The notes beneath the pieces were generated by a model. That model had not been told where the DNA came from. It worked only from the letters and a program-made list of their open reading frames with translations, and made no database searches. A program made the position numbers and the translations under genes. From contig CAVUNL010000005.1 of assembly GCA_963742795.1 (NCBI GenBank), positions 62,001 through 126,000 of the forward strand: a stretch of 64,000 nucleotides of DNA. The letters are read 5' to 3'. The DNA is from Palsa-504 sp963742795. GTDB lineage: Bacteria > Actinomycetota > Actinomycetes > Streptosporangiales > Streptosporangiaceae. Positions 53,144 to 60,973 of this stretch are shown piece after piece (positions within the stretch are counted from its first letter, which is position 1; every line of letters starts with the position of its first letter).

Positions 53144-53380
53144 ATGATCGCCGGGCACGCCGACGAGCGGGTCGCGTTCGAGGTCGACCATATCGACCAG
53201 GCGCTGTGCCAGGGCTGGAGCGTGCTGGTGCGCGGGCAGGCGCACCGCGTGGCGCATCCGGCCGAGCTCGAGCACATGCGGCAGGACGCCGGGATCTGGC
53301 CGTGGCCCGGCGACGACCGCGACGTCTACGTGCGCGTCATCCCCGATACCGTCTCCGGCCGCCGGATCGAGAGCCGCTGA
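53144..53380 (+). pseudogene. PPOX-family protein, C-terminal half
   Basis: 78 aa frame with ERVAFEVDHIDQALCQGWSV and LVRGQAHRV, the second half of the PPOX split barrel (complete protein at 21673: LVAFEADEYDERTQTGWSVL). The first ~60 residues are absent. It follows the MMPL gene by 37 bp. A matching N-terminal half, but not a simple continuation, lies at 57795-57920. Confidence 0.8.
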
Positions 53381-53398
53381 CCCCAGGGTCAGCGGCAC

Positions 53399-53428
53399 AG
53401 CGGGGCCGCCCCGGGGGGCGGCCCCGCT
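53399..53428. terminator. Bidirectional hairpin terminator
   Basis: A perfect 12-bp stem (AGCGGGGCCGCC / GGCGGCCCCGCT) with a CCGGGG loop between the convergent PPOX remnant and gap. Very GC-rich, with only a short TT after it on the plus strand. Confidence 0.8.
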
Positions 53429-53438
53429 CGTTACCGGT

Positions 53439-54449
53439 TTAGAGCTGCTCGCCGACCAGAGCGGCCAGGTCGGCCAGCCGGCAGGTGTAACCCCACTCGT
53501 TGTCGTACCAGCCGAACACCTTGACCAGCCGCCCCGACGCCTGGGTCAGCGGCGAGTCGAACACGCACGACGCGGAGTCGCCGATGACGTCGCGGGAGAC
53601 GATGGGATCGGTGCTGTACCGCAGCACGCGGCCCAGCGAGGTCTTCGGGTCGAACGCCGCGGCGGCGAACGCCCCGTTCACCTCCTCCGCGGTGACGTCC
53701 TGGCTGAGCACGACCGCGAGGTCGGTCAGCGAGCCGTCCTCCACCGGGACCCGGAGGGCCACGCCGTCCAGCTTCCCGGCCAGGGCCGGGATGACCTCGC
53801 CGGTGGCCCGGGCCGCGCCGGTCGTGGTCGGCACGATGCTGACCGCCGCCGACCGGGCCCGCCGCAGGTCCTTGTGCGGCCCGTCGATGAGCATCTGGTC
53901 CCCGGTGTAGGCGTGGATCGTGGTCATGAACCCCTGCACCACGCCGAACGCGTCGTGCAGCACCTTGACCATCGGGGCCACGCAGTTGGTCGTGCAGGAC
54001 GCGTTGGAGATCACGTCGTGCCGGGCCGGGTCATAAGCGTCCTCGTTGATGCCGATCACCACGGTCAGGTCCGCGCCCTTACCCGGGGCCGAGATCAGCA
54101 CCTTCCGCGCGCCGCCCTTCAGGTGCAGCGCCGCGCCGTCCCGGCTGCGGAACTTGCCGGTGGACTCGATCACCACGTCCGCGCCGAGCCTCGCCCAGTC
54201 GATCCCCGCGGGATCGCGCTCGGACAGCACCGGGATCGGCTCCCCCGCCACGATCAGCGCGTCGCCGGTGTGCTCCACCGGACGGCCGAGCCGGCCGTAG
54301 GTAGAGTCGAAGGCCAGCAGGTGCGCCATCGTCCTGGCGTCGGTGATGTCGTTGATCCCCACCACCTGCAGGTCGGCACGCTCCAGCGCCAGACGCGTGA
54401 ACACGCGCCCGATACGGCCGAAACCGTTGATTCCCACTCTGACAGTCAT
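53439..54449 (-). CDS. gap: Glyceraldehyde-3-phosphate dehydrogenase
   Basis: 336 aa. NAD site INGFGRIGR (8-16), catalytic Cys152 in SNASCTTNC, partner His in TTIHAYTGDQ (about 179), C-terminal WYDNEWGYTCRL. Oxidises glyceraldehyde 3-phosphate in glycolysis. GAGGAAG precedes the ATG at 54449. A clean DevR-type box lies 86-99 bp upstream (54535), so this is probably a hypoxia-induced copy. Genes usually beside housekeeping gap (pgk, tpi) are absent. Confidence 0.97.
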   Translation of the reverse strand: MTVRVGINGFGRIGRVFTRLALERADLQVVGINDITDARTMAHLLAFDSTYGRLGRPVEHTGDALIVAGEPIPVLSERDPAGIDWARLGADVVIESTGKFRSRDGAALHLKGGARKVLISAPGKGADLTVVIGINEDAYDPARHDVISNASCTTNCVAPMVKVLHDAFGVVQGFMTTIHAYTGDQMLIDGPHKDLRRARSAAVSIVPTTTGAARATGEVIPALAGKLDGVALRVPVEDGSLTDLAVVLSQDVTAEEVNGAFAAAAFDPKTSLGRVLRYSTDPIVSRDVIGDSASCVFDSPLTQASGRLVKVFGWYDNEWGYTCRLADLAALVGEQL

Positions 54450-54534
54450 ATGAGCTTCCTCCTCAAGGGTGCTTCCACCGGCAGCCTGGACCGCCCGGAC
54501 AGACCCCCGGTAGCGCCAATAGCCACCTAAGCCC

Positions 54535-54548
54535 GGGACCATCGGCCC
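54535..54548 (-). promoter_or_regulatory. DevR-type box before gap
   Basis: GGGACCATCGGCCC, identical to the box at 18925. Confidence 0.7.
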
Positions 54549-54555
54549 TTGGGCT

Positions 54556-54806
54556 GCTGCTAGCCGCCTTCCTGGCTGGCGCCCCGTTCGCGGCGCATGC
54601 CGCGAGAAGCTGGACTCACGCCACATCCGTCCGCGAAGCCCAAGCCCGGTGGAAGGCCCCGGACGGACCGGTGCGTACTGGCCAGGTCTTCGTCCTTACC
54701 GGCGCCCCGGCGGGCAGCACGTCATGGCGTGGGTCAACCAGGCTGGCCAGCTCACCGCTTCCCCGCTGCGGCATAGCCAGGTCACGGGTCGGTGCGCCAC
54801 TGACAG
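54556..54806 (+). pseudogene. Rv1733c-like membrane protein, truncated and frameshifted
   Basis: The plus strand encodes LLLAAFLAGAPFAAHAA then REAQARWKAPDGPVRTGQVF. A 1-nt loss near 54720 is followed by VMAWVNQAGQLTASPL. This matches the extracytoplasmic core of Rv1733c, a DosR-regulon membrane antigen of Mycobacterium tuberculosis (its corresponding part reads ARWVVNGIERSGEV and GIWVDSAGQLVDEP). The N-terminal helix region is cut and the C-terminal helix is missing. It sits between the boxes for gap and the nitroreductase. Confidence 0.75.
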
Positions 54807-54819
54807 GGACCTTGGTCAC
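54806..54819 (+). promoter_or_regulatory. DevR-type box before nitroreductase
   Basis: GGGACCTTGGTCAC, one mismatch from the perfect palindrome at 13553, 81 bp before the ATG at 54901. Confidence 0.7.
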
Positions 54820-54900
54820 GAGGTCGGGCTGACTAAAGACCCTGGGATTCCCCGCGCCGCCGGGGAGATCCTGATCACTCCAGTAGGACAGGTGACCGGA

Positions 54901-55905
54901 ATGAACGATAAGTCGATCGCGCGGGCGGCGCCAATCCTGGCCGATCAGGCTGGTTACCTGATCGCGACCGCGGCCCGTGCGCCGTCCGTGCACAACACGC
55001 AGCCATGGCGGTTCCGGGTCGGCCCGTCCGCGATCGAGCTGTATTGCGACCAGCACCGCAAGCTGCGGGTGGATCCGATCGGCCGGGAGATGCTCATAAG
55101 CTGCGGCGGCGCCCTGTTCGGGCTGCGGCTCGGGATCCGCTCGCTCGGATATCTGCCCGTCGTCGAGCTGCTCCCCGACCCGGCGCGACTGCGGTTGCTG
55201 GCCCGGGTGACGGTGGGCGCGGCGGAGCCGATGACCGTCCTGGAGCGCGAGATGCTCAAGGCGGTACCGCACCGCCACACGCACCGCGGTGCGTTCGCCC
55301 CCGCCCCGCTGCCCGCCGGTCTCCTGGCGGGACTCCAGCACGACGCGCTCGCCGAGGGAGCCTCGCTACACCTGGTCGACCGGGGCATCGCCTACCAGCG
55401 GCTGGCCGACATCGTCAGCATGGCCGGCCGCAGGCTGGACCTTGATCCCCGGGCCCGGGCCGAGATGCGGCGGTGGAGCCGGAGTTGGGCCAGTTGGGCC
55501 CGCGACGGCGTCCCGGCGCACGCGTTCCCCACGATGGCAGACAGGCGGTCGGGCCGCCAGTCCGGGAGCCTACGCCAGCGTGATTTCGACCTCGGCCGCG
55601 GCCTCGGGCTGCCCCTCACCGACGGGCCGGGTCCTGCCGTCACTGCCGTGCTCCTCACGCCCGGTGATAGCCGGGCCGACTGGCTCCGCGCCGGCCAGGC
55701 ACTGCACCGGCTGTTGGTGCACGCCGCCAGCCGGTGGGTGTTCGCGAGCCTATACACCCAGCCGCTCGAGGCCGCGCCGATCCGCGCCGTGATCCGGGAT
55801 CGCCTGGCCCTGCCGGGAGCCCCTCAGATGCTGCTGCAGCTGGGCGTGGCCCATACCACTCACGCCACCGCCCGCCGGCCGCCCGATGAACTGATCGAGC
55901 CGTGA
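54901..55905 (+). CDS. Acg-family nitroreductase-like flavoprotein, copy 1
   Basis: 334 aa, matching the Acg/Rv3127/Rv3131 family, which is among the most strongly DosR-induced in mycobacteria. Signature APSVHNTQPWRF (about 28-39), GREMLISCGGALFGLRLGIR (about 61-80) and HTHRGAFAP (about 123-131). Acg-type proteins look like two swapped half nitroreductases and may store FMN rather than catalyse. A box lies 81 bp upstream. Paralogue at 56795 and an N-terminal remnant at 6430. Confidence 0.93.
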   Translation: MNDKSIARAAPILADQAGYLIATAARAPSVHNTQPWRFRVGPSAIELYCDQHRKLRVDPIGREMLISCGGALFGLRLGIRSLGYLPVVELLPDPARLRLLARVTVGAAEPMTVLEREMLKAVPHRHTHRGAFAPAPLPAGLLAGLQHDALAEGASLHLVDRGIAYQRLADIVSMAGRRLDLDPRARAEMRRWSRSWASWARDGVPAHAFPTMADRRSGRQSGSLRQRDFDLGRGLGLPLTDGPGPAVTAVLLTPGDSRADWLRAGQALHRLLVHAASRWVFASLYTQPLEAAPIRAVIRDRLALPGAPQMLLQLGVAHTTHATARRPPDELIEP

Positions 55906-55950
55906 CCTGCTGGACTGATACGGCACCCAGCCGTGCCATCACTTGATGCT

Positions 55951-56478
55951 TCACTCGAAAGCAGCCTGCGGTCCGGCGTCGTGCCGCACCCACGGCTCGG
56001 CCGTCTCGGCAGCGGCAGCGGAGCCTTCGAGGGCGCCGGCCAGGCGAGTCACAAGCGACCCGATGGTCATCTCGGCCACTCGACGCATCAGTACCTTGTC
56101 CAGCCGTGCGCCCAGCGCGCCGAAGGGAGGCCGGTAACAGCCGGTCAGCGTCACTCGCGTGCGCTGTTCACCCTCAGCACTCAGCGCGATATCCGCGTCC
56201 AGCACCGGGAACAAGCCAGCGGTGCGGCCCACCGTCTCCCAGCGCAAACCCACCATCATCGTGTCGTCACGGTACGAAGGATCAACGAACCGGACCCTCA
56301 CCAGCCGGGATGTACCTGGCAGATCACCAAGCGGCCCAACCCGCAGCAGGTGATCCATACCGTCCTTGTAGGCGGCATCGGAGGCTCCGCTGAGCCAGCC
56401 ATCCCGGAGCAGATTAGCCAGCCGCACCTGTGCGATGCCGACGCTGACATCCAGCGCACGATCCTCTGAGAGGAACAT
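55951..56478 (-). CDS. SRPBCC-family protein
   Basis: 175 aa. ANLLRDGWLSGASDAAYKDG, VDPSYRDDTMMVGLRWETVG and VTLTGCYRPPFGALGARLDK fit the START-like polyketide-cyclase fold. No membrane segment. A box (56535) lies 57 bp upstream. Similar small SRPBCC proteins recur at 7867 and 22814, but they are only distantly related. Ligand unknown. Confidence 0.78.
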   Translation of the reverse strand: MFLSEDRALDVSVGIAQVRLANLLRDGWLSGASDAAYKDGMDHLLRVGPLGDLPGTSRLVRVRFVDPSYRDDTMMVGLRWETVGRTAGLFPVLDADIALSAEGEQRTRVTLTGCYRPPFGALGARLDKVLMRRVAEMTIGSLVTRLAGALEGSAAAAETAEPWVRHDAGPQAAFE

Positions 56479-56534
56479 GATCCCAGTAGAGCAGGCAGCG
56501 GACTTCGCCGGAGGTGACGAACGTCACGGGCGGC

Positions 56535-56548
56535 AGGACTGAGGTCCC
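56535..56548 (-). promoter_or_regulatory. DevR-type box before SRPBCC gene
   Basis: AGGACTGAGGTCCC; both halves recognisable. It lies in the 316-bp divergent spacer 56479-56794, which holds no gene. Confidence 0.5.
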
Positions 56549-56722
56549 GTTCTCCGGTGACTTCTAGCCGTCCCCTCCTAGGCAAGCTCAGGTAATCAAG
56601 CGGAGGCTGCTCGGCAACGACTCCCCCGGCGGCCGGGCGACCGAATCGAACCTTCCAATTGATCTCGCCTCAGCAGCTAGTTTCCCCGCCATGCATCGTC
56701 CAGTCCCGGGCCAGGCCCGGCA

Positions 56723-56757
56723 GTGCCGAAGGTCCCGCCGCTCCCGGACCTTGGCAT
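56723..56757 (+). promoter_or_regulatory. Paired DevR-type boxes, 21-bp spacing
   Basis: GTGCCGAAGGTCCC and CCGGACCTTGGCAT, centres 21 bp apart, 38-72 bp before the second Acg-family gene. Confidence 0.7.
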
Positions 56758-56794
56758 CTGTTGCCTTCCCGCGGACCGGGTTGCGGTGGGTGTC

Positions 56795-57817
56795 ATGAGC
56801 GAGCCGATACCCCCGGAAGGGATGGCCAGGTACGTAGTGGCCCAGGCGGTGTGGGCGCCGTCGGTGCACAACACCCAGCCATGGCGGTTCACCGCCGACG
56901 GCCGGCAGATCAGCCTGTACGCCGACGTCGACCGAGTATTGCCGGTGGCCGATCCCGACGGCCGCGAGATGATGATCAGCTGCGGTGCTGCCTTGTTCAA
57001 TGTCCGCCTCGCCCTGAGGTCCCTGGGTTACATTCCCGAGACGCGCGTGCTACCCGATCCGGGCCAGCCTGCGCTAGTGGCGCAGGTGAGCTGGTCGCAG
57101 CGCGCCCCTGCGGACGAATTCGAGCGGCGCCTGTTCAGCCACGTGCTCACGCGGCGGACGCATCGCGGCGCGTTCGACCCGGAGCCCCTTCCCCCTGACA
57201 CGCTCGCCGTGCTGCGCGCAGGCGCCGCGCGGGAAGGGGCGGCGCTGCGCATCGTGGCGGATGACGGGCGGCGGGCCGTGCTGGCGACCGCGGTGGAAAC
57301 AGCCGAACGCCACCAGGGGCTGGTCGGCGAGCGCCTGCGGGAACTTGCCCTATGGGCTCCCGCGCCGGGCAGCGGACGCAGCGACGGGGTGCCGCCCACC
57401 TCCTACCCGGCGCGGGCCGAGCGGACCGAACCGTACTTCCCCGGACGGGACTTCGCCCACGGCCACGGCTGGGGCCTGGCGCCGCTCAGCTCGGCTAGGT
57501 GGGCCCGGGCCGCCGGCGTGGTCGGGTTGCTCACCACAGCCGCCGACCGCCGGGCGGACTGGGTAAACGCCGGCCAGGCTCTGCAGCGGATCCTGCTGAC
57601 CGCCAGCACGTCCGGGGCGGCGGTGGCGCTACACAGCCAGCCGATCGAGCTGCCCTGGCTGCGCGAGTTCATCCGGGCCCAGCTGAGCGACGGCGCCTAC
57701 CCGCACCTCGTGCTCAGGATCGGGATGATCACCCAGGCGGCGGTCAGCGTCCGGCGTGACCCCGACGACGTCCTGTTCCCCACCGGCGGCGATGATGTCA
57801 GCGCAGACCGCGGCTGA
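56795..57817 (+). CDS. Acg-family nitroreductase-like flavoprotein, copy 2
   Basis: 340 aa from the ATG at 56795. APSVHNTQPWRF (about 21-32), GREMMISCGAALFNVRLALR (about 53-72), RRTHRGAFDPEPLPPD (about 118-133) and WVNAGQALQRILLTA mark it as a paralogue of 54901-55905. Same likely FMN-related role. Two boxes at 56723-56757. Its 3' end overlaps the start of a PPOX remnant by 23 bp. Confidence 0.93.
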   Translation: MSEPIPPEGMARYVVAQAVWAPSVHNTQPWRFTADGRQISLYADVDRVLPVADPDGREMMISCGAALFNVRLALRSLGYIPETRVLPDPGQPALVAQVSWSQRAPADEFERRLFSHVLTRRTHRGAFDPEPLPPDTLAVLRAGAAREGAALRIVADDGRRAVLATAVETAERHQGLVGERLRELALWAPAPGSGRSDGVPPTSYPARAERTEPYFPGRDFAHGHGWGLAPLSSARWARAAGVVGLLTTAADRRADWVNAGQALQRILLTASTSGAAVALHSQPIELPWLREFIRAQLSDGAYPHLVLRIGMITQAAVSVRRDPDDVLFPTGGDDVSADRG

Positions 57818-57920
57818 ACCGCGGCTGGGAGCCGCGGATGAACCGCGGGTCCGATGGCAGGAGCTGACCAAGTCAGAATGCTTCGAACTGCTGGCGAACG
57901 AGCATCTCGGTCGGCTGGCT
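57795..57920 (+). pseudogene. PPOX-family protein, N-terminal remnant
   Basis: The ATG at 57795 gives a leader then RWQELTKSECFELLANEHLG and RLAG, the opening helix and strand of PPOX proteins. At about 57919 the sequence switches abruptly into the 111-bp repeat that in its other copy begins at the start codon of the APC permease. The deletion therefore joined a PPOX gene to the promoter of a lost permease paralogue. Confidence 0.8.
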
Positions 57921-58029
57921 GGTCCTCCCACGGTCGGTTCCGACACTCCGAGCAACCGCCGCGCCGCAGGTCACGGCCAGAGTCGAAGGTGAGGGACCTT
58001 TGGCACCTCCGGACGTGAGCTTGGTCTCT
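57919..58029. repeat. Promoter-region repeat, copy 2
   Basis: Ungapped match to 11236-11346 (about 95 of 111 identical by eye). It retains the complement of the permease ribosome site (CTCCC) and the DevR box, but the permease coding region is gone; a DUF7455-like gene follows on the plus strand. Confidence 0.85.
57993..58006 (+). promoter_or_regulatory. DevR-type box
   Basis: GGGACCTTTGGCAC, 57 bp before the DUF7455-like gene. Counterpart of the box at 11310. Confidence 0.65.
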
Positions 58030-58063
58030 ACAGGACTGGCCCGGCGGCGGCGAAGCTGAGGGC

Positions 58064-58375
58064 ATGAACGCGAGATTCCTGCCTCCTTCGGCCAGAAAAG
58101 ACGCACCCGTGGCCGCCCGGCCGCTCGACGACGCCATCCCGTCCCGGGAAGTGGCCGGCACGCTGGCCTGCTGCTGCCCGGCCCGGGCCATGGTGCAGGT
58201 GGTCATGCCGCCTACCCAGGCCCGGCGGCACGATACCGACCTGCTGCTGTGCGGTCATCACTACCGGGCCTCGCGGAACGCCCTCACGGCGGCGGGGGCG
58301 GTGGTGCGAGCCCTGCCCGACCCGAGCGGCGAGGTGGCGGCCTGGATCGACGCCCGCCCGTACGCCCGGGGGTGA
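58064..58375 (+). CDS. DUF7455-like small protein, copy 2
   Basis: 103 aa, paralogue of 42747-43079. CCCPARAMVQVVMPPTQARR and LLLCGHHYRASRNALTAAGA keep the Cys cluster and CGHH, a probable zinc ribbon. A variable 34-residue N-terminal region precedes it. The stop overlaps a possible GTG of the CBS gene, so the two are an operon. The DevR-type box at 57993 lies upstream. Confidence 0.82.
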   Translation: MNARFLPPSARKDAPVAARPLDDAIPSREVAGTLACCCPARAMVQVVMPPTQARRHDTDLLLCGHHYRASRNALTAAGAVVRALPDPSGEVAAWIDARPYARG

Positions 58376-58380
58376 CCGAG

Positions 58381-59016
58381 GTGCACGCGCTGGTGAAGGA
58401 CATCATGACCGCCAATGTAGCGGCGGTCAGATTGGACGCGCCCTACCGGGAGATGACCGCCCTGCTCCGGGCCCGCCGGGTCAGCGGCCTGCCCGTGGTC
58501 GACACCGAGGGGATCGTCGTGGGCGTGGTGTCCGAGACCGACCTGCTGACCAGGGCCCTGGAGCGAGGGCCAGGCCGACGGCCGCACCGCAAGCACGTGA
58601 CCACCGCGGAACTCACGGCCCGTGACCTGATGACCCGGCCGGCCGTGACCACGAGCCCGGACGAACCCGTCGCCAGCGTCGCCCGCCTGATGTCCGCGCA
58701 CAAGCTGCGGCGGCTCCCGGTCGTGGACGCCCAGGGTCACCTGGCCGGGATCGTCTGCCGGTACGACGTGCTGAGCGTGTTCAGCAGGCCCGACGAGGAC
58801 ATCTACCGCGAGGTCACTCAAGACGTAATCCTGGACGGTTTCTTCACCGACCCGGCCCGGCTTACGGTCACCGTGAAAGACGGGATCGTGACGATGGAGG
58901 GTGAGCCGGGCAGCATCGTCCTCGGCAGGAACATCGTCGATCAGGCCCGGCACGTCGAGGGCGTGGTCGCCGTCCGTGACCGGTTCACGTACCCGTCCGC
59001 CACCGAAGCTTCGTAA
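58381..59016 (+). CDS. CBS-pair protein with C-terminal BON domain, copy 1
   Basis: 211 aa. CBS-1 (about 7-65: DIMTANVAAVRLDAPYREMT, SETDLL), CBS-2 (about 83-140: DLMTRPAVTTSPDEPVASVA, RYDVLSVF), then a BON domain (LTVTVKDGIVTMEGEPGSIV). CBS pairs bind adenine nucleotides; BON may contact membranes. The domain pair occurs in DosR regulons (Rv2626c is CBS-only). Start GTG at 58381; GTG at 58372 (overlapping the preceding stop) is an alternative. Translationally linked to the DUF7455-like gene. Confidence 0.92.
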   Translation: MHALVKDIMTANVAAVRLDAPYREMTALLRARRVSGLPVVDTEGIVVGVVSETDLLTRALERGPGRRPHRKHVTTAELTARDLMTRPAVTTSPDEPVASVARLMSAHKLRRLPVVDAQGHLAGIVCRYDVLSVFSRPDEDIYREVTQDVILDGFFTDPARLTVTVKDGIVTMEGEPGSIVLGRNIVDQARHVEGVVAVRDRFTYPSATEAS

Positions 59017-59055
59017 GGCGTCGGCGGTTGCGGCGGCGGCCAGCGCAGACCAGGA

Positions 59056-59322
59056 CTAACGCGCCGGGGGCGCTTCCGTCCCATCACTCGATGGATGATG
59101 GATGAGTAGCGCGTGCCCTCTCGTGTCCGGCGCGCCATCCTGGGCGGTGGCCGATCCCGGTCTTGGGCGAATAAAGAACAGGCTCTCGAAACCGTCCCGC
59201 CAGCGGACCATGTACGGCGGCGCTCCGTCCGCCCCGATGACCTCGATGATCTCGCCGTGATGATCCGCATCGCCCTGATGGTGGCCCTTGACGGTCAGCT
59301 CGTCCCCGACTTGTGCTTGCAT
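59056..59322 (-). CDS. DUF1918 protein
   Basis: 88 aa from the ATG at 59322 (GAGGAGG upstream). AQVGDELTVKGHHQGDADHH and GADGAPPYMVRWRDGFESLF are the DUF1918 signature, an SH3-like barrel of unknown function that is common in actinobacteria. The C-terminal 30 residues are extra and low-complexity. A DevR-type box lies 60 bp upstream. Confidence 0.9.
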   Translation of the reverse strand: MQAQVGDELTVKGHHQGDADHHGEIIEVIGADGAPPYMVRWRDGFESLFFIRPRPGSATAQDGAPDTRGHALLIHHPSSDGTEAPPAR

Positions 59323-59378
59323 GAATAGCCTCCTCGCCTCGGTCATGTCCTCAGCGTGGAATGCCATGGCGGCTGGCG

Positions 59379-59462
59379 CTAGGGCCAAACGGCCCCACGA
59401 GGGTGAACGACCGTGACCGGGCAGGGCGAGTGGTGCAGCAGCGTCGCGGCGGCCCAGCCGCC
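59379..59462 (-). pseudogene. Universal stress protein, C-terminal scrap
   Basis: Encodes AATLLHHSPCPVTVVHPRGA and a stop, matching the end of the tandem stress protein at 12506 (ALVHHSPCPVAVVHPSAR). Nothing of the ATP loop remains. It overlaps the box at 59382. Confidence 0.8.
59382..59395 (-). promoter_or_regulatory. DevR-type box before DUF1918 gene
   Basis: GGGCCAAACGGCCC; nearly perfect palindrome, 60 bp upstream of the DUF1918 start. Confidence 0.65.
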
Positions 59463-59583
59463 GAGCCCGGGCCGGGTCCATCGGTTCGTGCTGGACCGGC
59501 CGCGAACCGCGGCGGTAGGTACCGTGGCCCGTGCCATCCTGGACGATATCCGCGTTTTCTCGGGCGGGTGCCCGGGTCAGTAA
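59461..59583 (+). pseudogene. Hydrogenase maturation protease, collapsed second copy
   Basis: The frame reads SPGRVHRFVLDRPRTAA then VGTVARAILDDIRVF to a stop at 59581. The complete protease at 21055 has SHPGRAHRFVVDRPRADVAR and, 55 residues later, VGVVAAAILDDIGADR. An internal deletion of about 50 residues and loss of the N-terminal half are clear. A second hydrogenase locus therefore once lay here. Confidence 0.85.
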
Positions 59584-59672
59584 TTCCCCGGTCGGCAGCG
59601 CGACGCCGGCAGCACAACGAACTGCATCGGTCCGCGGCGCTAGCCCGGTCGAGCAAGGGCGATACCGCCACT

Positions 59673-60164
59673 TCACCGCCGGGTGAGAGTGATGACCGAC
59701 CAGCCGTACTCACGGGCCGCGTCGCTGAGTTCGAGGAGCGTCGGCGCTCGTCCGCCGGGCAGCGAGATGCCGAGCTGGCGCTGTGCCTTCTTCCAGCCGA
59801 TGCGGTCGATCATGGCCTGGTAGCTGACCGCTACCGAAGCTGGGTCCTGTTCGAGCAGCGCATGCATAGGCCGCAGGCACCCGCGCAGCGTCACCTCGAC
59901 GTCAGCTCCGCCGCGCAGGTTGACCCGCCACCTGGCGGCGGTGACGACGATGAGCTTTCCATCCATGTCCACGTAGCCAACCGGGATGTCGTACCGGCGG
60001 CCGGTCTTGCGGCCGGTCAGGTGCAGGACCAGGAAGGAATGGTCAAGCATTCCGTGTAGTGGCGAGTCAAGGACCATACGCACCAGCGGGTTGCCCATCT
60101 TGACCAGGGTGGGGGAGATCATCCGTGCCGGGTGATAGCGAGGCCGCACCCGGCGCCCCGCCAT
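59673..60164 (-). CDS. Deazaflavin-dependent nitroreductase-like protein
   Basis: 163 aa of the Ddn/DUF385 split-barrel family. SFLVLHLTGRKTGRRYDIPV and LIVVTAARWRVNLRGGADVE are diagnostic; GW..N is the usual form of the last motif, here RWRVNL. Members use F420H2 or FMN to reduce quinones or nitro compounds; Ddn is Rv3547. Start at 60164; an internal ATG at 60122 would remove 14 basic residues. No box was recognised directly upstream on this strand, but 60227 is shared with the divergent gene. Confidence 0.88.
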   Translation of the reverse strand: MAGRRVRPRYHPARMISPTLVKMGNPLVRMVLDSPLHGMLDHSFLVLHLTGRKTGRRYDIPVGYVDMDGKLIVVTAARWRVNLRGGADVEVTLRGCLRPMHALLEQDPASVAVSYQAMIDRIGWKKAQRQLGISLPGGRAPTLLELSDAAREYGWSVITLTRR

Positions 60165-60226
60165 GATCCGGAACAGACGCGGTCGTGGCCGGGACCGCAG
60201 CCCACATGCCGGTCAAGACCATCGAC

Positions 60227-60240
60227 GGGACTAACGGCAC
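60227..60240. promoter_or_regulatory. DevR-type box in divergent spacer
   Basis: GGGACTAACGGCAC lies 63 bp from the start of either divergent gene (60164 minus, 60291 plus). Confidence 0.5.
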
Positions 60241-60290
60241 TTGGCGCGCGGAACATCCGGGGTGCACCGTCAAAGTAGGGGGTGGTGCAG

Positions 60291-60794
60291 ATGAATGACG
60301 ACGACACCACACTTGTTCCAGACCACGACACCCCGCCGCTCGGTGGCGAACGGGGGAAGATGCGGACCGCTGACGCGGACCGCGACCGCGTGGTGGAATT
60401 CCTCAACGTCGCCTATAGCGAAGGCCGGCTGTCCAAGGACGAATACGACGACCGCCTGGAGAACGCCTTCTCCGCGCGCACTTACGCCGATCTGGACCAG
60501 ATCGTGGCCGACCTGCCTGTCGCGCGGGCGACCATGGTAACCCCGGTGGCCAGGACCAACGGGCTGGCGATAGCGAGCCTCGCCTGCGCGCTCGCGCAGT
60601 TCATGTTCGGGCCGCTGGCGACCATCCCGGCGATCGTGTTTGGCCACGCGGCCCTACACCAGATCAAGCGCACCGGAGAACAGGGTGCCGGCCTGGCGCT
60701 CGCGGGCCTGATCCTCGGCTGGGCGGCGGTGATCCTCGCCATCCTCATCGTCGGCGTGGCCATGTTCGCAGGAATGCACGGCACCATGCACTGA
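60291..60794 (+). CDS. DUF1707/DUF4190 membrane protein
   Basis: 167 aa. An N-terminal DUF1707 segment (MRTADADRDRVVEFLNVAYS, GRLSKDEYDDRLENAFSART) is followed by a DUF4190 two-helix region (NGLAIASLACALAQFMFGPL, GAGLALAGLILGWAAVILAI). Actinobacterial proteins of this type are membrane-associated and of unknown function. The ATG at 60291 has GGGGGTGG upstream. Confidence 0.88.
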   Translation: MNDDDTTLVPDHDTPPLGGERGKMRTADADRDRVVEFLNVAYSEGRLSKDEYDDRLENAFSARTYADLDQIVADLPVARATMVTPVARTNGLAIASLACALAQFMFGPLATIPAIVFGHAALHQIKRTGEQGAGLALAGLILGWAAVILAILIVGVAMFAGMHGTMH

Positions 60795-60811
60795 GCGGTC
60801 GCCACGCTGGT

Positions 60812-60960
60812 CAGCGGCGGACGTATACCGGCGTACCCGGCGCGGGCACCAGCGTGTGGAAGAACGCGGCGATATCAATGGGAATCCGCACGCACCCGTG
60901 GGATGAGGCGGCGCTGGCCGGGCCCGAGTGGCTGGGCCATCCGGTGGCCCAGAATGCCCA
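60812..60960 (-). pseudogene. L,D-transpeptidase, C-terminal remnant
   Basis: The minus strand encodes WATGWPSHSGPASAASSHGC then VRIPIDIAAFFHTLVP to a stop at 60812. SHGCVR is the catalytic YkuD motif, and TGWPSHSGP fits the region before it. The frame upstream to about 61060 is not similar to the family. At least 200 residues, including the export signal, are missing. Confidence 0.8.
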
Positions 60961-60973
60961 GCTCACCGAACGG

